A stretch of 64,000 bases of DNA from Candidatus Micropelagos thuwalensis (GTDB taxonomy: Bacteria; Pseudomonadota; Alphaproteobacteria; RS24). Under the pieces are notes generated by a model, which saw only the letters and a list, made by a program, of their open reading frames with translations, did not search any database and was not told the DNA's origin. The stretch is from assembly GCF_000469155.1 (NCBI RefSeq), contig NZ_AWXE01000001.1, positions 496,001 to 560,000 of the forward strand. Reading direction: 5' to 3'. Below, piece after piece: positions 55,212 through 64,000 of the stretch (its first letter is position 1; each line of letters opens with the position of its first letter). The position numbers and the translations under genes were made by a program.

Positions 55212-56576
55212 ATGAGCTGGTCACCAGACAGTTGGCGCAAAAAGCCTGTGAAGCAAGTGCCAACTTATAATGATGAAAAAGCATTGAAAGAAGTGGAGGA
55301 ACGCCTGGCCGGTTTTCCACCATTAGTTTTTGCCGGTGAAGCAAGGAATTTGAAGAGCCAGTTAGCAAATGTGTGCAATGGCGATGCGTTTTTATTACAA
55401 GGTGGTGATTGTGCTGAAAGTTTTGTCGAACATCAGGCAGATTATATTCGTGACACATTCCGTGTGATGCTTCAAATGGCCGTGGTGCTGACATTTGGCA
55501 CCAAACTTCCAGTTGTTAAAGTCGGACGAATGGCCGGTCAGTTTGCCAAACCGCGCTCTGAAGATATAGAAGTTCAGGATGGTGTCGAATTGCCAAGCTA
55601 CCGTGGTGATATCATTAACGGAATTGAATTCACAGCAGAAGCTCGCTTTCCAGACCCGACCAGACAGATATCTGCTTACAGACAATCTGCTTCGACACTC
55701 AACCTGCTCCGCGCCTTTGCCAAGGGCGGCTACGCAGATTTGAATGAAGTACACCGTTGGAACCTTGGGTTTGTCGCTGAAAGCCCACAAGGCGAACGCT
55801 ATCAGGAAATCGCCGATCAGATTGATGCTGCGATGAGCTTTATGAATGCCTGTGGTATTAACAGCCTGACCGCACCGCAAATGAGCATGGTTGACTTCTA
55901 CACCAGCCATGAGGCGCTTTTACTTGTCTATGAACAAGCCCTCACCCGTTTAGATAGCACAAGTGGTGATTTCTATGACACCTCTGCTCATATGCTTTGG
56001 ATTGGAGACCGGACGCGCCAGCCTGACGGCGCGCATGTTGAATTTTTATCCGGCATCAAAAACCCTATTGGTTTGAAATGCGGCCCAAGTCTCAATCCAG
56101 AAGAGTTAATCGTACTACTTGATAAACTCAACCCAGAAAATGAAGCAGGTCGGATCACGCTTATTTCAAGATTTGGTCATGATAAGGTTGAAGATCATCT
56201 CCCAGCTCTTATTAGAAAAGTTAAAGCTGAAGGCCGTAAAGTCGTCTGGTCTTGCGACCCGATGCATGGAAATACGATTAAGGCTTCGAATGGCTATAAG
56301 ACACGCCCTGTCGATCGTATTTTAACGGAAGTAGAGCAGTTTATCGGTGTGCACCAGGCAGAAGGTACGCATCCTGGCGGTGTCCACTTTGAAATGACAG
56401 GTCAAAATGTGACTGAATGTTTAGGCGGCGCACAAGCCATCACAGAAGCAGATTTGTCCAGCCGTTATCACACGCATTGCGACCCGCGACTGAACGGTTC
56501 ACAAGCTCTCGAATTGGCTTTCCTCATCAGTGAGAAACTGAAACGCCACCACGAAGAAAACACCAAAGTCGCTTAA
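55212..56576 (+). CDS. DAHP synthase, class II (plant-type)
   Basis: 454 residues; first step of the shikimate pathway. The class II hallmarks are [11 protein letters not shown]-like text near 35 ([11 protein letters not shown]), [25 protein letters not shown], and the C-terminal [10 protein letters not shown] and [18 protein letters not shown]. Class II enzymes have no sequence resemblance to AroFGH and are the usual form in alphaproteobacteria. GAGG lies eight bases before the ATG. Single gene between divergent nadE and convergent gor. Confidence 0.96.
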   Translation: MSWSPDSWRKKPVKQVPTYNDEKALKEVEERLAGFPPLVFAGEARNLKSQLANVCNGDAFLLQGGDCAESFVEHQADYIRDTFRVMLQMAVVLTFGTKLPVVKVGRMAGQFAKPRSEDIEVQDGVELPSYRGDIINGIEFTAEARFPDPTRQISAYRQSASTLNLLRAFAKGGYADLNEVHRWNLGFVAESPQGERYQEIADQIDAAMSFMNACGINSLTAPQMSMVDFYTSHEALLLVYEQALTRLDSTSGDFYDTSAHMLWIGDRTRQPDGAHVEFLSGIKNPIGLKCGPSLNPEELIVLLDKLNPENEAGRITLISRFGHDKVEDHLPALIRKVKAEGRKVVWSCDPMHGNTIKASNGYKTRPVDRILTEVEQFIGVHQAEGTHPGGVHFEMTGQNVTECLGGAQAITEADLSSRYHTHCDPRLNGSQALELAFLISEKLKRHHEENTKVA

Positions 56577-56578
56577 TT

Positions 56579-56600
56579 AAGAAACGTAACTTTCTTTTTT
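56579..56600 (+). terminator. Possible weak terminator after the DAHP synthase gene
   Basis: AAGAAA (56579-56584) pairs with TTTCTT (56591-56596) and continues into TTTT. The stem is only A-T-rich, so efficiency is doubtful. Confidence 0.3.
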
Positions 56601-57948
56601 AACTTACAGGTTGTTTCATTGTTACAATCTCTTCTGCAGCTGTTGGATGCACTGCGACGGTCGCATCAAATTGCGACTTGGTAGCGCCCATTTTTACTGC
56701 AATACCAAAAGCTTGAATCATTTCTCCACTATCAGGGCCAACAATATGAAGGCCGAGAACTTTTTCAGTCCTGCGGTCGACAATCAGCTTCATCAGTGTT
56801 TTTTCATCGCGGCCAGATAATGTGTGTTTCATTGGGCGGAACACTGATTTGTAGATATCAATCTCAAGCATCTCATCGCGTGCTTCTTCTTCGGTCATAC
56901 CGACAGTCCCTACGGGCGGCTGAGAGAAAACGGCTGTAGGGATATTTGAATAATCAACAGCAAGCGGGTTGTTGTTGAAGATTGTTTCAGCAAAAGCCGC
57001 CCCTTCCCTAATCGCGACAGGCGTCAGTTGGCTTCGGTCAGTCACATCACCAACAGCATAAATATTTTCGACTGAGGTTTGGGAATAAGCATCAACTTTA
57101 ATTTCCCCTTTTGCGCCGAGTTCAACGCCAACAACATCCAGCCCTAATCCTTGGACATATGGAATCCGACCCGTCGCATACATAACACATGATGTTTTCC
57201 TTTTCGTACCGTCCTTTAAGGTGATCTCAAAACCATCATCATTTTTTTGAATAGAGGTCACATCATTCTCGGTTTGAACATCAACGCCTTTTTTAATCAT
57301 TTCTTCTTGAACATGGGTGCGAATATCGCCATCAAAGCCGCGCAATATCTCCTCGCCACGATAAACAAGCATAACATCCGAACCTAGCCCATTGAAGATA
57401 CCGGCAAATTCAACAGCAATATATCCACCGCCGACAATCGTGATATCGGAAGGAAAATCCTCAAGATGAAAAGCGTCGTTGGAACTAATGGCATGTTCAA
57501 TCCCCTCAATATGGGGCATGAAGGGTGTGGCGCCTGTAGCTACCAAGATATAATTTGCAGTGATTTCACGTCCATCCACCAAGATTGTGTGTGCATCCTT
57601 GAAAACAGCCCTACCGTTTAATATTTCCACGCCAGAAGCTTCCAAATTTCGCATGTAAATTTTATTTAAGCGATCAATTTCAGTGTCTTTATTAGCAATG
57701 AGCGTAGGCCAGTCAAAAGAGCGTGAACCTACCTCCCAACCAAAACCGACGGAATCTTCAAATTCTTCGGCAAAATGACTAGCGTAAACAAAAAGCTTTT
57801 TAGGTACACAACCTCTAATGACGCAAGTACCCCCGACACGGTATTCCTCAGCAATGGCGACTTTGGCACCATGGGATGCACTCATGCGTGCTGCCCGAAC
57901 GCCACCACTTCCAGCCCCAATCACAAACAGGTCATAATCAAAACTCAT
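56599..57948 (-). CDS. gor: Glutathione-disulfide reductase
   Basis: 449 residues. FAD motif [13 protein letters not shown] is at the N terminus, and the redox-active disulfide is [14 protein letters not shown] (Cys 42 and 47 region). The NADPH motif is [14 protein letters not shown], then [12 protein letters not shown] and [12 protein letters not shown], and the catalytic His-Glu lie in [11 protein letters not shown] at the C terminus. It regenerates GSH. Its start overlaps the rpiA stop by four bases, a linkage conserved in alphaproteobacteria. Confidence 0.94.
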   Translation of the reverse strand: MSFDYDLFVIGAGSGGVRAARMSASHGAKVAIAEEYRVGGTCVIRGCVPKKLFVYASHFAEEFEDSVGFGWEVGSRSFDWPTLIANKDTEIDRLNKIYMRNLEASGVEILNGRAVFKDAHTILVDGREITANYILVATGATPFMPHIEGIEHAISSNDAFHLEDFPSDITIVGGGYIAVEFAGIFNGLGSDVMLVYRGEEILRGFDGDIRTHVQEEMIKKGVDVQTENDVTSIQKNDDGFEITLKDGTKRKTSCVMYATGRIPYVQGLGLDVVGVELGAKGEIKVDAYSQTSVENIYAVGDVTDRSQLTPVAIREGAAFAETIFNNNPLAVDYSNIPTAVFSQPPVGTVGMTEEEARDEMLEIDIYKSVFRPMKHTLSGRDEKTLMKLIVDRRTEKVLGLHIVGPDSGEMIQAFGIAVKMGATKSQFDATVAVHPTAAEEIVTMKQPVS

Positions 57949-58640
57949 ATCTCACCAAACTCTTTTAAGCCGGTATCAGATGCTATTATTGCGCCGGTCG
58001 CTAGACCGAGAAAAAGACCATGCTCAACAACACCGGGCACATTGAGCAAAGCCTCAGATAGAGAAGACGCATCCTCAATATGCCCTAAAGCACAGTCATA
58101 AATATAATGACCGCCATCGGTCATGATTGGATTATCATCACCACGCAAAGTTACATCGCCGGACAAGCCATTGGTGCTAATTGCTTCGCAAATCATCTGT
58201 GCTGTTGTTTCATGTGCAAAAGGGTTAACTTCCACAGGCAAGGGGAAGGCGCCAAGACGTTCAGTTAGCTTGCTTTCATCTGCAATAACAATCATCCGGG
58301 TTGAGGCCGCAGCTACAATTTTCTCTCTAAGCAATGCCGCCCCGCCTCCCTTGATAAGCGTCAGACCTGCATCCATTTCATCTGCACCATCCACAGTCAA
58401 ATCTAGCCCGCCGAGTTCATCAAGGTTTGAAAGTGGGATATTTAAACCTTCAGCTTGCTTACGCGTTTCTTCGGAGGTCGGCACACATTTTACATCTAAC
58501 CCTGCCGCACATTTTTCACCAAGACCGGCAACAAAATGCTTAGCCGTAGACCCAGTGCCAAGGCCTAGCCTCATGCCAGAGACAACAAGCTCCAAAGCGC
58601 GAAGGGCCGCCTGTTTTTTTAAGTCATCGCTCTTAGACAT
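57945..58640 (-). CDS. rpiA: Ribose-5-phosphate isomerase A
   Basis: 231 residues. Motifs [45 protein letters not shown] and the C-terminal [11 protein letters not shown] are diagnostic. It interconverts ribulose and ribose 5-phosphate; the pathway supplies NADPH for Gor encoded next to it. It overlaps the TerB/J-domain gene upstream by eight bases. Confidence 0.96.
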   Translation of the reverse strand: MSKSDDLKKQAALRALELVVSGMRLGLGTGSTAKHFVAGLGEKCAAGLDVKCVPTSEETRKQAEGLNIPLSNLDELGGLDLTVDGADEMDAGLTLIKGGGAALLREKIVAAASTRMIVIADESKLTERLGAFPLPVEVNPFAHETTAQMICEAISTNGLSGDVTLRGDDNPIMTDGGHYIYDCALGHIEDASSLSEALLNVPGVVEHGLFLGLATGAIIASDTGLKEFGEI

Positions 58641-59340
58641 CTTTATTAAACTGTTCTTTTCTGATCATTTCCCATGCACTGTTAATAATCGCCATTCGGT
58701 CATTCGCCAAGTGCAGAATCTCCACTGGTACACCACGGGCTTGCAACTGATCAGGATGGTTTTCGCGCGAGGCCTTTAACCACGCTGATCGCGCGGCATC
58801 AAAAGAAGCGTTTGGGTCAATACCAAGAACGGCAAATGGATCAAAAACATTAGGATTATGTCTGGCATGAATACGCGAAAAGTCTGCCTCGCTAAGAGCA
58901 AAATTTTCTGCCACGCGCCTAAGGAATACTTCTTCTGCATGATTGAGTGTGCCATCCGCATAGGCAATATAAAAAAGCGCATCTAAAACATCTTCACAAA
59001 CTTTAGGGCGGTCAGCAAATATTTCAGCCACCTGACGCGCATAAGCTTCGAAACCAGCAATATCTTCTTGAGCCAACTTATAGACGCGAGCAACATTGCG
59101 TTGCTCACCTTCAGGAACACGGCAAATGCGGTAAAAAGCATCCACTTCAACAGGGGAAACAATACCATCTGCCTTTGCCATTTTGGCCGATAAAGCAATG
59201 AGCGCGATTGTGAAAGCAACCTCTTTATCCAGCTCACGGTCAAAGGCATAATGACCGGCAACAGTACCAGCCACAGCCCCTAAAGGACCGCCAAAATAAG
59301 CCCCAACAACAGCACCCGCAAATTTTCCCCATATCGACAT
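58633..59340 (-). CDS. TerB/J-domain protein (DjlA-like)
   Basis: 235 residues. A Gly/Ala-rich N-terminal segment ([19 protein letters not shown]) may insert in the membrane. It is followed by a TerB-like helical domain (about 40-150, with [17 protein letters not shown]) and a C-terminal J domain (about 168-230) with the HPD triad in RENHPDQL. This domain order is that of DjlA-type co-chaperones, which stimulate DnaK at the membrane. It is transcribed with rpiA and gor. Confidence 0.9.
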   Translation of the reverse strand: MSIWGKFAGAVVGAYFGGPLGAVAGTVAGHYAFDRELDKEVAFTIALIALSAKMAKADGIVSPVEVDAFYRICRVPEGEQRNVARVYKLAQEDIAGFEAYARQVAEIFADRPKVCEDVLDALFYIAYADGTLNHAEEVFLRRVAENFALSEADFSRIHARHNPNVFDPFAVLGIDPNASFDAARSAWLKASRENHPDQLQARGVPVEILHLANDRMAIINSAWEMIRKEQFNKDV

Positions 59341-59392
59341 GACAGAAGATTATCAGCTTTCGTAAGATGAGTCAGGCATAAGACCTTGAGGT

Positions 59393-62300
59393 TCAGGATT
59401 TATAAGAAAGTATCGGCGCCATCCACTTTTCACAGATTTCGAGCGTCATGCCTTTTCTCTCGGCATAATCAACAACTTGATCGCTGTTTATTTTACCAAC
59501 TCCAAAATAAGCACTATCAGGGTGACTGAAATAAAGCCCAGATACAGAAGCCCCGGGCCACATAGCAAAGCTTTCCGTCAGCGATAGCCCGATAGCAGTC
59601 TCGGCATCCAGCAACTTAAATAAAGTGCCCTTCTCGGTATGATCTGGCTGCGCCGGATAACCCGGAGCCGGTCGAATACCCTTAAACTCTTCATTAATAA
59701 GTGCATCATTATCTAACGCCTCGTCAGGTTCATACCCCCAAAATTCTGTACGCACCAGCTGATGCATGCGTTCGGCAAACGCTTCCGCCAACCTATCTGC
59801 AAGAGCTTTCGACATGATGGAGCTATAATCATCTCCATCTGCTTCAAATTTTTTAGCGACCTCGTCTTCACCATGGCCTGACGTAACAGCAAAGCCGCCA
59901 ATATAATCCGGCTTGCCGCCGATTGGCTGGATATAATCCGCCAGAGCAAAATTCGGACGATTATTTGTACGCAGCATTTGTTGACGTAAAGTATGCAACC
60001 TTGCCAATTCAGCGTTTCGGGTATCATCTTCATAGACGATGATGTCATCGCCGTCACGTGCCGCAGGCCAAAAACCGATTACAGCCTTTGCCGTTACCCA
60101 TTTCTCTTCGACCATTTTATCGAGCATATCATTAGCATCTTTAAAGAGATTTTTTGCCGCTTCCCCAACAACATTATCCGACAATATGGCAGGATAACGC
60201 CCGTGTAAGTCCCAACTTTGGAAGAAAGGCGTCCAATCAATATAGTCGCGCAATTCAGCTAGATTATAATCCTCAAACACCTTCGTCCCAAGAAATGACG
60301 GTTTGACTGGCTTCACATCATCGTTCTTAAAGGCATTCTCCCGTGCCTGCTCAATCGGACAACGTTTATCTTCATTACGTCCGCGCGCATGGTTCTCTGC
60401 CATTTTCTCATAATCAGACCGAATTTCCTTGCGATAATCTTCTGCAGTTTCGTCTGACAAAAGACGGCTGGCAACACCTACTGCGCGGCTGGCATCAGTC
60501 ACATAAACGGTCTGCCCACGTTCATAATTTGGATTTATCTTCACGGCTGTATGGATTTTTGAGGTCGTCGCGCCACCAATCAATAGTGGAATATTGAGAC
60601 CACGACGCTCCATCTCAGAAGCGACATGGCACATCTCGTCAAGGCTAGGCGTGATCAAGCCAGAGAGACCGATAATATCAACCTTTTCCTCAACAGCGCG
60701 ATCGATAATATCATTTGCAGGTACCATGACCCCCATGTCTATGACATCAAAATTATTACACTGCAAAACGACACCCACAATATTCTTGCCGATATCATGG
60801 ACATCGCCCTTAACCGTAGCCATCAAAACCTTACCCTTGCTGGAAGATTGAATATTTGCGCCAGATTTTTGAGCCTCTTCTTTTTCCATATCCATAAAGG
60901 GTTCAAGATAAGCCACAGCTTTTTTCATCACACGGGCAGATTTGACCACTTGAGGCAAAAACATCTTACCGTCACCAAACAAATCCCCAACCCTATTCAT
61001 GCCATCCATTAACGGGCCTTCAATCACATTAAGCGGACGGTCATAACTTTGGCGGGCAAGCTCAGTGTCTTCCTCAATATAATCACCAATGCCGTTAACG
61101 AGGGCATGCATCAGCCTGTCCGGGACAGATGTCTCACGCCAACTTAGATCGGCTTCTTGCTTGGCGCCGCCTTGACCAAGATACTCTTCGGCGATTTTCA
61201 ATAGGTTATCGGTAGCGTTATCATTCGCATTGAGCAACACATCCTCAACTGCGGCTTTTAATTTTGCATCAATGTCTTCGTAAATTGCGAGCTGACCTGC
61301 ATTCACAATCCCCATATCCATCCCAGAATGAATAGCATGGTAGAGAAAAGCTGAATGCATTGCCTCGCGAACAGCATCGTTGCCACGGAACGAAAAGGAT
61401 ATATTTGACACCCCTCCCGAAACATGTGCTCCGGGAAGCTCAGTACGGATCCTCTTAGTAGCTTCGATAAAATCAACCGCATAATTATTATGCTCTTCGA
61501 TGCCAGTGGCGACAGCAAAGATGTTCGGGTCAAAAATAATATCTTCAGGAGGGAAGCCAACTTCATCTACCAGCAATCGGTAAGAACGCGCACAAATTTC
61601 AAATTTCCTATCAGCCGTATCAGCCTGCCCCTGCTCATCAAAGGCCATGACAATAACGGCGGCCCCATAGCGCAAACACAGTTTTGCGTGACTCAAAAAC
61701 TCCTCTTCACCTTCTTTAAGCGAAATAGAATTCACAACAGCCTTGCCCTGAACGCATTTCAAGCCAGCCTCAATAACTGACCATTTGGAACTATCAATCA
61801 TAATTGGCACACGTGCGATATCAGGTTCGGTTGCCGCAAGGTTCAAGAATTTGGTCATAGCCGCTTCACTGTCGAGCATGCCTTCATCCATATTCACATC
61901 AATAATCTGAGCGCCATTCTCAACCTGTTGACGCGCCACTTCTAAAGCCGTTTCATAATCACCCTCAGTGATGAGTTTCCTAAACTTTGCTGAACCGGTG
62001 ACATTTGTTCGCTCTCCAACATTCACAAAACGGATATCATCAGTCATGGTGAAAGGCTCCAGACCGGAGAGTCGCAGCCGCTTATCAATTTCTGGGATAG
62101 GCCGTGGTTTGTTTTGCGCTGCTGCAGCGGAAATCGCAGAGATATGGTCAGGTGTTGTCCCGCAACAACCACCTAAAATATTTACAAAACCCAACTCAGC
62201 GAATTCACCAACAATTTCAGCCATTTCTTCTGCAAGCTGATCATATTCACCAAATTCATTCGGCAAACCCGCATTGGGATAAATACAAATATTTGTGTCC

Positions 62301-63106
62301 GCAATACGCGAAAATTCAGCAACATAAGGGCGCATCTCTTCGGCACCTAAAGCGCAGTTTAGCCCGACAGCGAAAGGCCTAGAGTGTTTAATTGAATTCC
62401 AGAAAGCTTCCGTCGTCTGACCTGACAGAGTTCTACCAGAACGATCCGTAATACTACCTGATACCATCAAGGGCAATTCAACACCTGTCTCTTCAAATGC
62501 AATGTGAACAGCGTGAAGAGCCGCTTTTGCATTCAACGTGTCAAAAACTGTTTCAACGAGGATGATATCAGAGCCGCCTTCAATAAGTCCGCGCGTCGCT
62601 TCAACATAATTTTCAACCAATTCATCGTAATATATATTGCGCATACCGGGGTCATTTACATCCGGTGATATGGACGCCGTTCGGTTTGTCGGCCCAATAG
62701 CACCCGCCACATATCTCGGGCGGGATGGGTCAGTCGCCTCGAATTTATCACATGCTTGGCGCGCAAGTTTTGCACCCTCAAAATTCATTTCGTAGGCGTA
62801 GTCTTCTAGCGCGTAGTCAGCTTGCGCAATTCTGGTTGAAGAAAAAGTATTTGTTTCAATAATGTCGGAACCTGAGTCGAGATACACTTCATGAATCTCC
62901 CGTATCATATCCGGCTGGGTCAGAGACAGAAGATCGTTATTACCTTGGAGGTCCATATTAAATTGAGAAAAGCGGCTGCCACGATACATTGCTTCATCAG
63001 GCTTGTGACGTTGAATCATTGTCCCCATCGCCCCATCGAGGGTTAGGATACGCTTTTCAGTTAGACGCGGCAGTTCCGCAATTCTTTTTGCGCGATCCCA
63101 ACTCAT
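59393..63106 (-). CDS. metH: MetH, cobalamin-dependent methionine synthase
   Basis: 1237 residues, full length. In order: homocysteine-binding barrel ([12 protein letters not shown]; zinc ligands in VGLNCALG and GGCCGTTP, to about 330), pterin domain ([14 protein letters not shown], about 360-620), cobalamin cap and binding domain (about 650-890, with [11 protein letters not shown] whose His ligates cobalt), and the activation domain ([15 protein letters not shown] near 1155). It transfers the methyl of methyl-THF to homocysteine. It overlaps metF by four bases, so donor supply and use are co-transcribed. Confidence 0.97.
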   Translation of the reverse strand: MSWDRAKRIAELPRLTEKRILTLDGAMGTMIQRHKPDEAMYRGSRFSQFNMDLQGNNDLLSLTQPDMIREIHEVYLDSGSDIIETNTFSSTRIAQADYALEDYAYEMNFEGAKLARQACDKFEATDPSRPRYVAGAIGPTNRTASISPDVNDPGMRNIYYDELVENYVEATRGLIEGGSDIILVETVFDTLNAKAALHAVHIAFEETGVELPLMVSGSITDRSGRTLSGQTTEAFWNSIKHSRPFAVGLNCALGAEEMRPYVAEFSRIADTNICIYPNAGLPNEFGEYDQLAEEMAEIVGEFAELGFVNILGGCCGTTPDHISAISAAAAQNKPRPIPEIDKRLRLSGLEPFTMTDDIRFVNVGERTNVTGSAKFRKLITEGDYETALEVARQQVENGAQIIDVNMDEGMLDSEAAMTKFLNLAATEPDIARVPIMIDSSKWSVIEAGLKCVQGKAVVNSISLKEGEEEFLSHAKLCLRYGAAVIVMAFDEQGQADTADRKFEICARSYRLLVDEVGFPPEDIIFDPNIFAVATGIEEHNNYAVDFIEATKRIRTELPGAHVSGGVSNISFSFRGNDAVREAMHSAFLYHAIHSGMDMGIVNAGQLAIYEDIDAKLKAAVEDVLLNANDNATDNLLKIAEEYLGQGGAKQEADLSWRETSVPDRLMHALVNGIGDYIEEDTELARQSYDRPLNVIEGPLMDGMNRVGDLFGDGKMFLPQVVKSARVMKKAVAYLEPFMDMEKEEAQKSGANIQSSSKGKVLMATVKGDVHDIGKNIVGVVLQCNNFDVIDMGVMVPANDIIDRAVEEKVDIIGLSGLITPSLDEMCHVASEMERRGLNIPLLIGGATTSKIHTAVKINPNYERGQTVYVTDASRAVGVASRLLSDETAEDYRKEIRSDYEKMAENHARGRNEDKRCPIEQARENAFKNDDVKPVKPSFLGTKVFEDYNLAELRDYIDWTPFFQSWDLHGRYPAILSDNVVGEAAKNLFKDANDMLDKMVEEKWVTAKAVIGFWPAARDGDDIIVYEDDTRNAELARLHTLRQQMLRTNNRPNFALADYIQPIGGKPDYIGGFAVTSGHGEDEVAKKFEADGDDYSSIMSKALADRLAEAFAERMHQLVRTEFWGYEPDEALDNDALINEEFKGIRPAPGYPAQPDHTEKGTLFKLLDAETAIGLSLTESFAMWPGASVSGLYFSHPDSAYFGVGKINSDQVVDYAERKGMTLEICEKWMAPILSYKS

Positions 63107-63954
63107 GAGTGACCTCCAACTTTTTCTAAACTTAGGGCATTACAAACGGCTTTTGTAACAGTTGCTTGATTGAGTGTGTAAAAATGTAAATTTTCAAAAC
63201 CGCTTTTAATTAAATCTCGGCATTGATCTGTCGCGATTTCGATGGCGAGCGCGCGGCGACTTTCGAGATCTTCATCCAGCCCGTCGAATTTATTTTTCAT
63301 CCACTCAGGCACAGATGCACCACAGGCTTCCGACATCCGCAACACACCTTTAAAATTTGTGGTTGGCATAATGCCTGGGATAACCGGAATGTTGATTTGG
63401 TTATCGACTAATAAGTCCCGAAAACGATAATATTTTTCAGTATCAAAAACAAATTGTGTAATAGCGCGCGTTGCACCCGCATCAATTTTTGCTTTCAGAA
63501 GGTCAATATCTGTTTGCATATTATCCGACTCGGGGTGCTTTTCAGGATAAGCGCTGACTGTAATATCAAAACCGCCACGCTTTGCTAGAGACTCGACCAA
63601 TTCAACAGAGCCGCTATACCCATCTGGATGAGGACTAAAAGCTGCCATATCTGGCATATCGCCGCGTAGAGCAACGATATGCTTAACGCCTGCATGTGCG
63701 TAATCCTCAATCACCTCATCTACTTCAGATTTGGATGCCGCAACACAAGTGAGATGTGCAGCCGGCTTTAAATCCGTTTTTGTAACAATGTGCTTTACGC
63801 ATTTATGCGTACGGTCGCGTGTCGATCCTCCAGCACCATAGGTAATTGACACGAAATCAGGCCCGATAACGGAGAGCTCATTAACAACATCCCAAAGTTT
63901 CGCTTCAGTCTCAGCAGATTTGGGCGGAAAAAATTCAAAAGACATAGAGGTCAT
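63103..63954 (-). CDS. metF: MetF, methylenetetrahydrofolate reductase
   Basis: 283 residues. [17 protein letters not shown] at the N terminus, [21 protein letters not shown] and [13 protein letters not shown] fit MetF. It reduces methylene-THF to methyl-THF, the MetH substrate, using FAD. The start is near the right edge of the window, so any upstream regulatory RNA, such as a SAM or SAH riboswitch, would be mostly outside; the 46 bases shown do not display one. Confidence 0.95.
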   Translation of the reverse strand: MTSMSFEFFPPKSAETEAKLWDVVNELSVIGPDFVSITYGAGGSTRDRTHKCVKHIVTKTDLKPAAHLTCVAASKSEVDEVIEDYAHAGVKHIVALRGDMPDMAAFSPHPDGYSGSVELVESLAKRGGFDITVSAYPEKHPESDNMQTDIDLLKAKIDAGATRAITQFVFDTEKYYRFRDLLVDNQINIPVIPGIMPTTNFKGVLRMSEACGASVPEWMKNKFDGLDEDLESRRALAIEIATDQCRDLIKSGFENLHFYTLNQATVTKAVCNALSLEKVGGHS

Positions 63955-64000
63955 ATGCTTCTTTTCTGTTTTTTGCTTAATTGTTTGCTTTGTGTGTCTG

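Noticed and set aside
58123-58779. 218-codon plus-strand frame across rpiA and the TerB gene
   Set aside because: Antisense to rpiA, whose coding evidence is very strong; the product is Ser/Pro-rich shadow sequence.
63955-64000. SAM/SAH riboswitch before metF
   Set aside because: Only 46 bases are available, and no recognisable stem or motif is visible in them.

Overview
The window is a piece of an alphaproteobacterial chromosome, probably from a marine lineage with moderate to low G+C. The evidence is gene order and family content: an lptF/lptG-lptD-surA-ksgA block, a fabD-fabG-acpP-fabF-mltG-gmk block, rpsF-rpsR-DUF2232-rplI-dnaB-alr, mlaE-mlaF-radA-cvpA-purF, and a psd-pssA pair are all arrangements typical of Alphaproteobacteria. 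I cannot place the genus from sequence alone. No tRNA, rRNA, CRISPR array, insertion sequence, transposase or complete integrase was seen.

Layout. 1-5.9 kb (+): outer-membrane biogenesis (LptF end, LptG, LptD, SurA, KsgA). 5.9-11.0 kb (-): fatty-acid synthesis with MltG and Gmk. 11.4-22.4 kb (+): ribosomal proteins S6, S18 and L9, replicative helicase, alanine racemase, Mla-type lipid transporter, RadA, CvpA, PurF and an SDR. 22.4-27.4 kb (-): a lipoprotein, Der, a BamB-like beta-propeller, a YfgM-like TPR protein and PanB. 27.5-30.3 kb: an NTF2-like protein, an FAD-dependent ketosteroid-dehydrogenase-like enzyme and an AhpD/CMD-like protein, which look catabolic. 30.4-37.5 kb (-): a visibly AT-richer accessory stretch (second FAD oxidoreductase, DoxX-like, class C beta-lactamase-like, DUF2141, SppA, DUF805, a small ORF, an SRPBCC protein). 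37.9-43.6 kb (-): guaA, a TPR protein, guaB, rlmE, ppx/gppA. 43.8-48.1 kb (+): an RND efflux adaptor and pump. 48.2-55.1 kb: pssA, psd, a LOG-family enzyme, cimA, gltX, nadE. 55.2-64 kb: class II DAHP synthase, glutathione reductase, rpiA, a TerB/J-domain protein, metH, metF.

The most interesting structure is at the 3' end of guaA (36.7-38.0 kb). The last codons of guaA (Ile-Glu-Trp-Glu-stop) recur on the same strand at 37181-37195 and 36847-36861, each matching 14 of 15 bases and again spelling IEWE-stop. A weaker copy lies at 36731-36745. These repeats cut the region into two short integrase-less cassettes of about 764 and 334 bp. The first carries an SRPBCC gene whose start codon overlaps the guaA stop. 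The second carries a 64-residue ORF. Reiterated TTTACAAGT motifs lie beside the middle copy. The arrangement looks like an array of tiny cargo elements inserted one after another at the guaA attachment site, with the AT-rich 30.4-36.7 kb region perhaps an older or larger member.

Other points: pssA has no ATG, GTG or TTG start that would keep its first membrane segment; the efflux operon has a palindrome and a hairpin over its ribosome binding site; pdxA and yicC are absent from places where alphaproteobacteria commonly have them.
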